Under the pieces are notes generated by a model. That model was not told where the DNA came from and did no database searches. It saw nothing but the letters and a program-made list of their open reading frames with translations. Below are positions 6,778 to 14,118 of a stretch of DNA of 15,723 bases, piece by piece. The stretch is from JACZUI01 sp041599115 (GTDB taxonomy: Bacteria; Actinomycetota; Acidimicrobiia; Spongiisociales; ZC4RG35). Numbering within the stretch: the stretch's first letter is position 1; each line of letters begins with the position of its first letter. Both the position numbers and the translations under genes were made by a program. The DNA lies in NCBI GenBank assembly GCA_041599115.1, contig JBFHXF010000042.1, positions 1-15,723 on the forward strand, read 5' to 3'.

Positions 6778-7041
6778 TTATGAGGCCTTTTCGACAACCT
6801 CGAGCCAGCGGCGGCGAATCGACCTTCTCTCTTTCGAGGTGTGGCCGCCCCAAACCCCCTCGCCCTGGTTGGTCTCGATTGCCCAGGTGAGACATTCCGA
6901 GGCGACCGGGCAGGTGGAACACACCGCCTTGGCCCGAGAAATCGCCAGAACATCCTCGGCGTCGGGGAAAAACGACACATCATCGCCCACAGACAGACAT
7001 GCCGCGTCGTCACGCCAGGGAGTGAACTTCACATCAAACAT
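6778..7041 (-). CDS. WhiB-family Fe-S transcriptional regulator
   Basis: This 87-residue protein has the four Cys that bind a [4Fe-4S] cluster: Cys15, Cys41, Cys44 and Cys50 (C-x25-C-x2-C-x5-C). They are followed by the beta-turn GVWGG (62-66) and a basic tail SKERRSIRRR for DNA contact. WhiB proteins are found only in actinobacteria and their phages; they sense redox or nitric oxide and act with the primary sigma factor. The usual length is 80-130 aa. The ATG at 7041 is preceded by GAGGG with a 4-nt spacer. The gene converges on the RimK operon (24-nt gap) and lies 79 nt downstream of the acyl-CoA dehydrogenase stop on the same strand. A 14-mer in its leader recurs before the small membrane protein. 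Which Wbl subclass it belongs to is unclear. Confidence 0.95.
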   Translation of the reverse strand: MFDVKFTPWRDDAACLSVGDDVSFFPDAEDVLAISRAKAVCSTCPVASECLTWAIETNQGEGVWGGHTSKERRSIRRRWLEVVEKAS

Positions 7042-7060
7042 CGTTCCCTCATCATCTGCT

Positions 7061-7074
7061 GAAACCGATAAACG
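7061..7074. promoter_or_regulatory. Shared 14-mer, copy 2 (whiB leader)
   Basis: The plus strand reads GAAACCGATAAACG (minus strand CGTTTATCGGTTTC), matching the copy at 2888-2901 at 13 of 14 bases. It lies about 20 nt upstream of the whiB ATG, on the same side of its gene as copy 1. It may be a regulator site or promoter piece. Confidence 0.3.
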
Positions 7075-7120
7075 CAGAATCAAGTGGTTTCTGTTCCCGA
7101 TTTTTCCGATGATTCGGTTC

Positions 7121-8347
7121 TCACCAGGTAGCGGTGTCGTTTGGCCCGAGTCGCCCCAACTCGGACCTGGCCACAGACCGCCGATGCACCTCATCCGGTC
7201 CGTCGGCGATCTGCAGCCATCGGCCCAGGGAATACATCGAGGCGATGGGGAAGTCGGCGGTGAACCCCGCCGCTCCGAACAACTGCATTGCCCGGTCTGC
7301 CACATAGGTCAAGACGGCTGGGGCAACGACCTTGATCGCGGCGATCTCGGTTCGAGCGCCCTTTGTCCCCACTTGATCGATCATCCATGCGGTCTTGAGC
7401 ACCAGCAGCCTTGCCTGCTCGATGCGGATGCGCGATTCGGCGATCCACTCTCTGACCACTCCCTGCTCCGAAAGGGGGCGGCCGAAGGTTGAACGCGCCT
7501 GAGACCGCTGCACCATCAAGTCGAGACAACGCTCGGCGGCCCCAAGCGACCGCATGCACTGATGGATGCGCCCGGGCCCGAGACGAGCCTGAGCAATGGC
7601 AAAGCCACCACCGATCTCACCGAGGAGACTGGTCGCGGGGACACGGACCGAATCGAATCTGATTTGAGGATGCCCTCCCCTGTCCTGGTAGCCGAACACC
7701 GTCGGCTCCCGTTCGACCTCGACCCCCGCAGTATCGAGTGGCACGATCACCATCGACTGCATCCGGTGCGACTCGCCGCTGGGATCGGTGACACCCATGA
7801 CGATGGTAACTTTGCATCGCTCCGAGGCGGCCCCCGAGCTGAACCACTTGCGCCCATTGATGATGAGACTCTCCCCCTGAAGCTCGATGCTGGTGGTCAG
7901 GTTCGTCGGATCCGAGCTCGCCACATTTGGCTCGGTCATCGAGAAGGCCGAGCGGATCTCGCCGGCCAGTAGCGGCACCAGCCACCTCTGCTTCTGCTCG
8001 GGAGTGCCGAACATGTGAAGGATCTCCATGTTGCCGGTATCCGGGGCAGAGCAGTTGAGAGCTTCTGGGGCGATATGTGGGCTGCGCCCGGTGATCTCGG
8101 CAAGCGGCGCATATTCGAGAACAGAGAGGCCGGCGCCATACTCAGGATCGGGGAGGAAGAGATTCCACAGGCCGCGGGCACGAGCCTCCTTCTTCAGATC
8201 CTCGATGATTTGCGGATGATGATGTGGGTCGCCGGATTCGTCCATCTGGAGGGCGTAGACCGTCTCGGCGGGGTAGACCATCGTCTCCATGAAATCGAGG
8301 AGAGCGTTTCTGAGTTCTTCGACCCGCGGGCTGTAGCTGAAGTCCAT
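7121..8347 (-). CDS. Acyl-CoA dehydrogenase, ACAD10/11-like
   Basis: This 408-residue flavoenzyme oxidises an acyl-CoA to the trans-2-enoyl-CoA in beta-oxidation, passing electrons to ETF. The FAD/substrate loop AFSMTEPNVASSDPTN (134-149), the KWFSSG segment (167-172), the RSTFGRPLSEQG block (285-296) and the C-terminal ADGPDEVHRRSVAR (381-394) place it with FadE/ACAD10-11-like members; the last motif differs from the medium-chain YEG type. Length is typical for a soluble tetramer (380-410). The ATG at 8347 lies 12 nt after the stop of the site-2 protease gene, so the two may be co-transcribed, although no functional link is known. Chain-length preference cannot be read. Family assignment is secure. 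Confidence 0.93.
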   Translation of the reverse strand: MDFSYSPRVEELRNALLDFMETMVYPAETVYALQMDESGDPHHHPQIIEDLKKEARARGLWNLFLPDPEYGAGLSVLEYAPLAEITGRSPHIAPEALNCSAPDTGNMEILHMFGTPEQKQRWLVPLLAGEIRSAFSMTEPNVASSDPTNLTTSIELQGESLIINGRKWFSSGAASERCKVTIVMGVTDPSGESHRMQSMVIVPLDTAGVEVEREPTVFGYQDRGGHPQIRFDSVRVPATSLLGEIGGGFAIAQARLGPGRIHQCMRSLGAAERCLDLMVQRSQARSTFGRPLSEQGVVREWIAESRIRIEQARLLVLKTAWMIDQVGTKGARTEIAAIKVVAPAVLTYVADRAMQLFGAAGFTADFPIASMYSLGRWLQIADGPDEVHRRSVARSELGRLGPNDTATW

Positions 8348-8359
8348 TTGCCACAGAGG

Positions 8360-9073
8360 CTAGCCGTCGACCTGGTCCGGCTCCTCGCTGGAATTGGTCA
8401 TCGTTGCGGCGTCGTCGTATGTCATGGGTGGCAGGCCGACTGGCGGCCGGCGCGGTCGTCTTCGGACGAACTCGTTCCAGAGCAACCATCCCGAGATCAG
8501 CGCCGCGAAGAACAGACTCAGATAGAGGGACACGGCCAACGCCACGACCGCCGCAGCCAAGAAGATCGCATCTGAGATCTTTTCAAATCGGCGAGGGGCC
8601 ACCTTCTCGAGGATGGAGATGAGCAGATGGCCCCCGTCCAGGGGTCGCACCGGGAGCCAGTTGAGCAGCCCCCAAAACAGATTGACCCATATGAGAGAGT
8701 TGATCACGTAACCGCCCGTCCCCTGGAAAGGGCCCGAGAAGTGAGCAACCAGCCAAACCGCGGCTCCGAATGCGACCCCCACACCAGAACCTGCGGCGGC
8801 GACGAGGGCCCTGCGGCCCGGTCCGAACTCCTCGGCCGGAACGGACCAGCTGGTCAGGCCACCCATGGCATTGAGCTCTATATCAACCGTCGACCCGAAG
8901 TGACGGGCGGTCAGGGCGTGGCCCAACTCGTGTATCAGAATGGAGAAGAAGACGATCACGATCCAGATCAACATCCTGCTGAGCGATCTCGTCGAAAATC
9001 CCAGCAGTGCCGACACAACCAGGAAGGCGGGTCGCACTGTCACCGGGATTCGGGAAACTCGGAACGAGATCAT
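8360..9073 (-). CDS. Site-2 protease family (M50) membrane metalloprotease
   Basis: This 237-residue intramembrane zinc protease has the HELGH motif at 48-52 inside the first or second transmembrane helix and the distal NWLPVRPLDGG (138-148) supplying the Asp ligand. Five or so hydrophobic segments are visible, and there is no PDZ or CBS domain, so this is a minimal form. The polar tail after residue 202 is rich in Arg and Pro, then acidic. M50 enzymes cleave membrane-bound anti-sigma factors or similar regulators; the substrate here is unknown. The ATG at 9073 was chosen because MISFRVSRIPV is the family-style beginning; the frame is open to 9175 but would overlap the divergent peptidase start. 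Its partner downstream is the acyl-CoA dehydrogenase gene, 12 nt away. Confidence 0.88.
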   Translation of the reverse strand: MISFRVSRIPVTVRPAFLVVSALLGFSTRSLSRMLIWIVIVFFSILIHELGHALTARHFGSTVDIELNAMGGLTSWSVPAEEFGPGRRALVAAAGSGVGVAFGAAVWLVAHFSGPFQGTGGYVINSLIWVNLFWGLLNWLPVRPLDGGHLLISILEKVAPRRFEKISDAIFLAAAVVALAVSLYLSLFFAALISGWLLWNEFVRRRPRRPPVGLPPMTYDDAATMTNSSEEPDQVDG

Positions 9074-9120
9074 GATCACATGATGGTCGATCGCCTGGTC
9101 TGTGAGCCATCGAGTCCAGT

Positions 9121-9126
9121 TACCCT
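9121..9126 (+). promoter_or_regulatory. Candidate -10 for leaderless M20 transcript
   Basis: TACCCT ends 6 nt before the ATG at 9133, and no Shine-Dalgarno is present. This fits a TANNNT -10 with initiation at the start codon. No clear -35 is seen. Confidence 0.35.
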
Positions 9127-9132
9127 CACCTA

Positions 9133-10473
9133 ATGCACGATCATCTTCGGGCGGCGGTCGCGGCAGAGATGCCACAACTCAAGTCGCTTCTCTCCGATCT
9201 CGTGCGCCTGGAATCTGTGAGCGCCCCTGGTTATGACCCGGCGAAGGTTCGCGAGGCGGCCGAGACCATCCGAGACCATCTCGCAGCCAACGGCTTCTCC
9301 AACACCCGACTGCTGGAAGGCGGCGGTCATCCAGCGGTGTTCGGCGAGATACCGGCACCGGAGGGCGCCCCCACGCTTCTCCTCTACGCCCACTACGACG
9401 TGCAGCCTCCCGGGCCGATCGAAGATTGGGAAACCGGGCCCTTCGAGCCGTTCGAGCAGGATGGCAGGCTCTATGGGAGGGGAGCTTCGGACGACAAGGC
9501 AGGGATCGTGATGCATCTTGGAGCCATTGCCGCCCACGGAGAAGGGCTTCCCGTAGGAATTCAGCTCTTCTTCGAGGGAGAGGAAGAGGCGGGGTCGGAA
9601 GGCCTGGACCAAATCCTGGCCGAGAATGGTCACCTGCTACACCCCGACGTGATCGTCATCGGCGACGGAGGCAATTGGGAGGTGGGGGTTCCCGCCTTTC
9701 TCACCTCGCTGAGAGGGGTGGTCGCCTGCTCGTTCGAGCTCCGCACCCTCGCACAGCCGGTTCACTCCGGCCAGTTTGGCGGGGTCTACCCCGATGCCCT
9801 GAGTGCCATGACCAGGCTCCTGGCAACCCTCATGGACGATGACGGCAATGTCGCCATCGAGGGATTGAAGAGCTACGAGGTCGAGGGTCTTGACATGCCC
9901 GACGAGATGTTCCGCTCTCAGGCCGGCGTCATCGAGGGTCTCGAACAGATCGGCTCGGGCTCGATCCCATCCCGTCTGTGGGCCCGGCCCGCGGTGTCGG
10001 TACTGGCGCTGGATGCTCCAAAGGTGTCGGAGGCCATCAACCAACTGGTGCCCGCGGCCAGGGCCAAGGTGAGTCTCCGAATCGCGCCGGGAGAGGACAC
10101 CGCCGCCGCTCTCCAGGCCCTTAAGAGCCACATCCTCGCCAACGCCCCATGGCGGGCGCGGATCGAGTTCCTCCACGAAGAGAAGGGGGAGCCCTCCGCA
10201 CTCGATCAAGACAATTTCGCGGTGACAGCCTGGAGCGAGGCCTTCACCGAGGCTTACGGGACCGAGCCTGTCGGAGTAGGGGCAGGAGGATCGATTCCTT
10301 TCATCGCGACGTTCTCGGAGATGTTTCCTGGGGCACCGATCCTTGTGATCGGGTGCGGCGACCCGACTAGCGCCATCCACGCTCCCAACGAGAGTCAGGA
10401 CCTCGGGGATCTGGAGAAGTCAGTGCTGTCTGAGGCCATCGCCTTCTCACTTCTCGCCGATCGTGTGAGCTAG
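9133..10473 (+). CDS. M20-family metallopeptidase (dipeptidase-like)
   Basis: This 446-residue di-zinc hydrolase is of the M20/M25/M40 type, with dipeptidase or carnosinase-like features. The first ligand His87 is in YAHYDVQ with Asp89; the bridging Asp120 is in ASDDKAG; the catalytic/ligand acidic cluster EGEEEAGSE is at 148-156; the next ligand lies in IGDGG and the last His in AIHAPNES near residue 416. The lid (dimerisation) domain occupies about 200-330. Length matches the family (430-470). It starts at an ATG with no ribosome site, and a TACCCT hexamer lies 6 nt upstream. It is divergent from the M50 gene and ends 1 nt before the convergent trmL. The enzyme probably hydrolyses dipeptides or N-acyl amino acids in the cytoplasm. 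Confidence 0.93.
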   Translation: MHDHLRAAVAAEMPQLKSLLSDLVRLESVSAPGYDPAKVREAAETIRDHLAANGFSNTRLLEGGGHPAVFGEIPAPEGAPTLLLYAHYDVQPPGPIEDWETGPFEPFEQDGRLYGRGASDDKAGIVMHLGAIAAHGEGLPVGIQLFFEGEEEAGSEGLDQILAENGHLLHPDVIVIGDGGNWEVGVPAFLTSLRGVVACSFELRTLAQPVHSGQFGGVYPDALSAMTRLLATLMDDDGNVAIEGLKSYEVEGLDMPDEMFRSQAGVIEGLEQIGSGSIPSRLWARPAVSVLALDAPKVSEAINQLVPAARAKVSLRIAPGEDTAAALQALKSHILANAPWRARIEFLHEEKGEPSALDQDNFAVTAWSEAFTEAYGTEPVGVGAGGSIPFIATFSEMFPGAPILVIGCGDPTSAIHAPNESQDLGDLEKSVLSEAIAFSLLADRVS

Positions 10474-10474
10474 C

Positions 10475-10939
10475 TCAGCCCCCTGTGGCGAATCCGATCT
10501 GACGCCAGGCCTCATAGACCACAACCGCCGCGGAATTAGACAAGTTGAGCGATCTCATCCCCGACACCATGGGGATTCGGAGATGAGCATCGATCCATGG
10601 CAGGTCCTTGACGTCTTCGGGCAGACCGACCGATTCCGGTCCGAACAGAAAGGCGTCACCGGCGATATAGCCGGCGCTGGCATAGGCCAATTCGGCATCA
10701 ACGGTGAGTGCAAAGACCCTTGGGGGTCGTGTCTGCCTCTTCCAGGTCTCCAGATCGGGAAACACCGAGACCGAGGCCTTGTCCCGGTAGTCCATTCCTG
10801 CCCTGCGCAGCCGGGTGTCGTCCATCTCGAAGCCGAGCGGCTCGATGAGGCTGAGCCTGCATCCCGTAACCGCGGCAAGTCGCATCGCGTTGCCGGTGTT
10901 GGGCGGTATCTCGGGATGGAAGAAGACGATGTCAAACAT
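10475..10939 (-). CDS. trmL: tRNA (cytidine(34)-2'-O)-methyltransferase TrmL
   Basis: This 154-residue SPOUT methyltransferase 2'-O-methylates the wobble position (C34/cmnm5U34) of tRNA-Leu using SAM. Landmarks are HPEIPPNTGNAMRL (8-21), the trefoil-knot SAM loop FGPESVGLP (99-107), RIPM (121-124) and SLNLSNSAAVVVYEAWRQ (130-147). Length is typical of TrmL (150-160). The ATG at 10939 is 2 nt from the nucS stop, so it is the third gene of an MFS-nucS-trmL operon. Its stop is 1 nt from the M20 stop on the other strand. Confidence 0.94.
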   Translation of the reverse strand: MFDIVFFHPEIPPNTGNAMRLAAVTGCRLSLIEPLGFEMDDTRLRRAGMDYRDKASVSVFPDLETWKRQTRPPRVFALTVDAELAYASAGYIAGDAFLFGPESVGLPEDVKDLPWIDAHLRIPMVSGMRSLNLSNSAAVVVYEAWRQIGFATGG

Positions 10940-10941
10940 GC

Positions 10942-11610
10942 TCAGCGGACATCGAACAGACGCATCTCGGTGTCCTCGACCTCCCGCAAACCGTCGTAAT
11001 CGATTTCGATCGCCTCGAGACCGCGCGCCTCAGCCAGGACGCGGGCTTGTGGCGTGATGATTTGCGCGGTCAATATCCCCCTCGAAGGGGCGAGCCGGGG
11101 ATCATTGTTCAACCGCTCGACATATCGCGCCAACTGTTCGACACCGTCGATATCGCCGCGGCGCTTCACTTCAACGGCCACAGTCCGGCCCGAGGCATCC
11201 GAACAGAGCAGATCGACTGGACCGATGTCGGTGGGGAACTCCCGCTTGAGGAGGCTGAGGCCCTCTTCGAGCACCCACGGACGGTCCGCCAGTAATTCCT
11301 GAAGTTGACGCTCGACGCCATCTTTTACCAACCCCGGGTCGTCTCCCAAATCGTGAGTCACGTCTTCGAAGATCTCCTCGATCTGGATCGTCAGCCGCTC
11401 GCCCCTGGCATTGCTCACAACCCAGCGATCCTCCAGAGTCTCGATTGTGTTCGGTGCGATCATCCAGTTGAGTGGCTTGGAGGCATTGCCGTCAGAATGG
11501 ATGGCCAACGTCCCATCGGCTTTGACCATGATCAGACGAACGGCCTCGGGGAGATGGGCGTCGAGTCGTCCCGTGTAGTCGACCGTGCACCTGGCTATGA
11601 CCAGTCTCAC
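10942..11610 (-). CDS. nucS: Mismatch-specific endonuclease NucS/EndoMS
   Basis: This 222-residue nuclease replaces MutS/MutL mismatch repair in most actinobacteria and many archaea; it cuts both strands at G-T, G-G and T-T mismatches. The N-terminal DNA-binding/dimer domain begins RLVIARCTVDYTGRLDAHLP, and KPLNWM is at 45-50. The RecB-like nuclease core shows Asp133 (GPVDLL) and the ExK pair Glu147/Lys149 (AVEVKRRGD). The C-terminus ends with EMRLF (215-219), resembling a beta-clamp-binding peptide. The GTG at 11610 gives the family N-terminus and overlaps the MFS stop by 4 nt (GTGA). The frame is also open far upstream, but that part runs out of frame over the MFS gene and is not coding. 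Confidence 0.95.
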   Translation of the reverse strand: MRLVIARCTVDYTGRLDAHLPEAVRLIMVKADGTLAIHSDGNASKPLNWMIAPNTIETLEDRWVVSNARGERLTIQIEEIFEDVTHDLGDDPGLVKDGVERQLQELLADRPWVLEEGLSLLKREFPTDIGPVDLLCSDASGRTVAVEVKRRGDIDGVEQLARYVERLNNDPRLAPSRGILTAQIITPQARVLAEARGLEAIEIDYDGLREVEDTEMRLFDVR

Positions 11611-12782
11611 TGGGTGGCGAGGGTAATGGTCTCGTGGATCTTCCTGGCTACGAAGACGCACACCACGAAGAGGACGCCTACTCCGGCCCAGCCCGGCCCA
11701 TAGACGCCGAGCCGATCCACGGACAGCCCCATCAAGGGGGCCCCGGCCCCGATTCCGAGCAAGAATCCGAGAAGGACCACCCCGGTGCCCCTGCCAACCA
11801 GTTCGGGGGGTGAGAAGTCCATGACGGCCAGCATTCCCACCGCGTTCCACGCAATCCCCCCTGCGGCGAAGAGCACGGCAGCGGGAATCAGCACCCAGGA
11901 GGGAAGGACATCGGTGGCAGCTAGCACGAGCAACGCGGCGGAGACAACCGCCTCGGCGGCGAGAACCACAAGAGTTCTGCCGTGACCGAGTCTTCCCTCG
12001 GCGAGAGAGCCCCAGACGATGCGGGCGATGACACCCACCAGGCCGACCCCGGCGATCAGCCATCCGGCTTGAGTGCCGGTCCATCCCTCCGCTTCCTCGG
12101 CAAACAGAGGGAGGAAGGTGAACATGGCCGAAGTCGCCAGCCCGGAGACCGTCCCGTAGAAGGTGATCCACTTGACGATGGCGGGGAGGGCACCGGCGGC
12201 CTCCCTGACGGCAGCGGTCCTGCCCGGCTGCCGGGGCCGGTTCCACATTCCGGCCAGCCCAAAGGCCGGGACGACGAGAAACGACATGACGGCGACTCTC
12301 CAACCCCAGAGAGCGGTTAGGAGTGGGAGAAGGAGCCCACCCAGAAAAGTGCCCATCTGGACTCCGGACTGCTTGACACCGGTGAGGATCCCGCGACTTC
12401 CGACCAGTGTGTTTTCGACGATCAGCGCATTGGTGGCCGGATTGCTCCACCCCTGGGGACCACCACTGATGATGGCTCCCGCCAGCAGGAGAAGGTACGT
12501 CGGTGAAATGGCGATCAGACCGATGCCGACCATCCCGGTGAATAGCACGCCGATCGTGGCCCGTGCCGCTCCTATCCAATCGGTGAGCCTGCCGAATGCA
12601 GGGGAAAACAAGGCACCGGTGACTCCTGTCGCGGTGACCAGAGCGCCGATCTGCCACCTCTCCACGCCGAACTCGAGGATGAGGTTGGCGGCGAGCACGC
12701 TGAAGACCACCTGGGGAAAGGTGGCAATCCCCATGGTGACCGCCGTGATGGAGCCTAAGGCCCGCCGACTGAGAGGACGCAT
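11607..12782 (-). CDS. MFS transporter upstream of nucS
   Basis: This 391-residue major facilitator protein has about twelve hydrophobic segments. Motif A is visible at 64-74 (GRLTDWIGAAR), and SGVQMGTFLGGLLLPLL resembles the antiporter-like helix-5 region of drug/organic-anion exporters. The substrate is unknown. The ATG at 12782 has no Shine-Dalgarno, but TAGTTT lies 7 nt upstream, which fits a leaderless message. Its stop overlaps the nucS GTG by 4 nt, so the permease is the lead gene of a three-gene operon with nucS and trmL. Whether the permease has any functional link to mismatch repair cannot be said. It is divergent from the beta-propeller gene. Confidence 0.9.
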   Translation of the reverse strand: MRPLSRRALGSITAVTMGIATFPQVVFSVLAANLILEFGVERWQIGALVTATGVTGALFSPAFGRLTDWIGAARATIGVLFTGMVGIGLIAISPTYLLLLAGAIISGGPQGWSNPATNALIVENTLVGSRGILTGVKQSGVQMGTFLGGLLLPLLTALWGWRVAVMSFLVVPAFGLAGMWNRPRQPGRTAAVREAAGALPAIVKWITFYGTVSGLATSAMFTFLPLFAEEAEGWTGTQAGWLIAGVGLVGVIARIVWGSLAEGRLGHGRTLVVLAAEAVVSAALLVLAATDVLPSWVLIPAAVLFAAGGIAWNAVGMLAVMDFSPPELVGRGTGVVLLGFLLGIGAGAPLMGLSVDRLGVYGPGWAGVGVLFVVCVFVARKIHETITLATQ

Positions 12783-12789
12783 CGCTGCG

Positions 12790-12795
12790 AAACTA
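12790..12795 (-). promoter_or_regulatory. Candidate -10 for leaderless MFS-nucS-trmL operon
   Basis: The minus strand reads TAGTTT, 7 nt before the ATG at 12782. The lack of a Shine-Dalgarno and the TANNNT form suggest a leaderless start. The -35 is not recognisable. Confidence 0.35.
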
Positions 12796-12813
12796 GGCGA
12801 GAGCTATCTTGAT

Positions 12814-12819
12814 GAGAGG
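12814..12819 (+). promoter_or_regulatory. Ribosome binding site of the beta-propeller gene
   Basis: GAGAGG with a 7-nt spacer precedes the ATG at 12827. It favours this start over the in-frame Met codons at 12809-12814, which would bury it inside the gene. Confidence 0.6.
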
Positions 12820-12826
12820 TAAAGAG

Positions 12827-13858
12827 ATGACGCGCCTACTGGTGGGTACTGAAAAGGGCGGTTATGTCCTGAGCAAGTCCGCCTCGGGCTGGGCCGTCGA
12901 GGGCCCGATGTTCCCAGGGTGGAAGGTGACAACCTTCGGGCGCGCCCCCGACGGGACCTTCCTCGCCGCTGTGGCCAGCAACTGGTTCGGCGTCGGGATC
13001 CACCGGAGCAACGATCTGCGGACTTGGGAGCCAATTGACAGCCCTCCGGCCTGGGAAGAAGGTTCGGAGCGAAAGATGGAACAGATCTGGCGTTTCCACA
13101 CCGATGATTCTCGGATCTTGGCCGGCGTCGCCCACGCCGGGCTCTTCGCGTCCGGCGACAATGGTCTCACCTGGTCGCCGGTGGCCGGTCTCAACGAGCA
13201 CCACACCCGAAAGGATTGGCAGCCCGGCGCGGGAGGGCTGACCGCACACCGCATCCTCACGGCCGGCAAGAGAACATGGGTGGGGATCTCTGCTGTCGGA
13301 GTCTTCCGGTCCGACGACGGCGGCGAAAAGTGGGAGCTGAAGAATGATGGCGTTCCCCCAGCGGGCATCCCGGAGGACGCCCCGCGGCCGGAGGTCGGCT
13401 ACTGCGTGCACGCCCTAGCCCAGGATCCGGACAGACCTGATCACATCTGGCGTCAGGATCACATGGGAATGCACCGTACGACAGACGGCGGGGATAATTG
13501 GGAGCGGATCGCAAATGGCCTCCCGGCCGATTTCGGCTTTGTCATCTGGCGGGATCACGGCAGTGGCCGTCTCTTCACGGTTCCGCTCGAGTCGAGTGAG
13601 AACCGACTTCCAGTTGATGGGGTGCTGCGCGTCTACACGTCAGACGATGATGGCGACAGCTGGTCAGTTTCGGGAGCCGGATGGCCTCACGCCCCCCAAT
13701 TCACCGGGGTGCTCCGTGGAGCTTTTGACGGCGACGGCGCCGGGCTCTTCGCCTTTGGCACGACGGGGGGAAAGATCTGGATCACGGAGAACAACGGCGA
13801 TTCTTGGGAGTGCCTCGCTTCGTCGTTTCCGCGGATCGCAGCGGTCTCACTTCTCTAG
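12827..13858 (+). CDS. Asp-box (BNR/sialidase-type) beta-propeller protein
   Basis: This 343-residue protein has five clear Asp-box repeats (S/T-x-D-x-G-x-x-W): SGDNGLTW (109-116), SDDGGEKW (162-169), TTDGGDNW (218-225), SDDDGDSW (272-279) and TENNGDSW (320-327). A degenerate one, RSNDLRTW, is at 60-67. Spacing of about 50 residues fits a six- or seven-bladed propeller. No sialidase catalytic arginine triad or Tyr/Glu pair can be assigned, so the common label 'exo-alpha-sialidase' is doubtful. No signal peptide is seen, implying a cytoplasmic protein, unusual for this fold. The start is set by the ribosome site GAGAGG. The stop TAG overlaps the GTG of the MoaD-like gene by 1 nt, indicating coupling. 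It may be a binding or scaffold partner for that protein; this is inference. Confidence 0.85.
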   Translation: MTRLLVGTEKGGYVLSKSASGWAVEGPMFPGWKVTTFGRAPDGTFLAAVASNWFGVGIHRSNDLRTWEPIDSPPAWEEGSERKMEQIWRFHTDDSRILAGVAHAGLFASGDNGLTWSPVAGLNEHHTRKDWQPGAGGLTAHRILTAGKRTWVGISAVGVFRSDDGGEKWELKNDGVPPAGIPEDAPRPEVGYCVHALAQDPDRPDHIWRQDHMGMHRTTDGGDNWERIANGLPADFGFVIWRDHGSGRLFTVPLESSENRLPVDGVLRVYTSDDDGDSWSVSGAGWPHAPQFTGVLRGAFDGDGAGLFAFGTTGGKIWITENNGDSWECLASSFPRIAAVSLL

Positions 13859-14118
13859 TGGCCCAGGTACGACTTCCCAGGGTCCTGGAGCCAGCCGCGC
13901 GGAACGGCCTGAAACATGAGATTGAAGGGGGTACCTTGATCGAGGTCCTCGATCGGCTTTTCGCTCGGGAGCCGGCATTGAAAGGCCATCTCCTCGACGA
14001 ACAGGGTTCCATCCGGCATCACGTGCTGATATTCGTCGATGGGACACGGGCCGACCTCCAGGCTGCCGTGGGTACGTCGAGCGAGGTCAGGGTTCTTCAG
14101 GCCGTCAGCGGAGGCTGA
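13858..14118 (+). CDS. MoaD/ThiS-family ubiquitin-like sulfur-carrier protein
   Basis: This 86-residue beta-grasp protein ends in the invariant Gly-Gly (VLQAVSGG), the C-terminus that is adenylated and thiocarboxylated in MoaD, ThiS and CysO. Other marks are the hydrophobic strands (VRLPRVL, HHVLIFVDG), the TLIEVLDRL helix and SSEVRVLQAV. It differs from canonical MoaD: no moaE, moeB, thiF or JAMM protease gene lies nearby, so pathway membership is open (molybdopterin, thiamin, cysteine via CysO/CysM/Mec, or another conjugate). The GTG at 13858 overlaps the propeller stop by 1 nt (TAGTG). Its 3' end overlaps the convergent DUF454 gene by 22 nt. It was called by its fold and GG tail; function is unassigned. 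Confidence 0.87.
   Translation: MAQVRLPRVLEPAARNGLKHEIEGGTLIEVLDRLFAREPALKGHLLDEQGSIRHHVLIFVDGTRADLQAAVGTSSEVRVLQAVSGG

Noticed and set aside
7060..7075. FliA/WhiG-type -10 (ACCGATAA) on the plus strand
   Set aside because: No TAAA about 15 nt upstream at either copy, and no plus-strand gene starts downstream.
11611..12657. Long minus-strand reading frame continuing upstream of nucS
   Set aside because: It runs out of frame over the MFS gene, has an Arg/Gly-rich random composition and no domain; only the part from the GTG at 11610 matches NucS.
12827..13858. Calling the Asp-box protein a sialidase
   Set aside because: Asp boxes are structural; no Arg triad, nucleophilic Tyr or signal peptide can be assigned.
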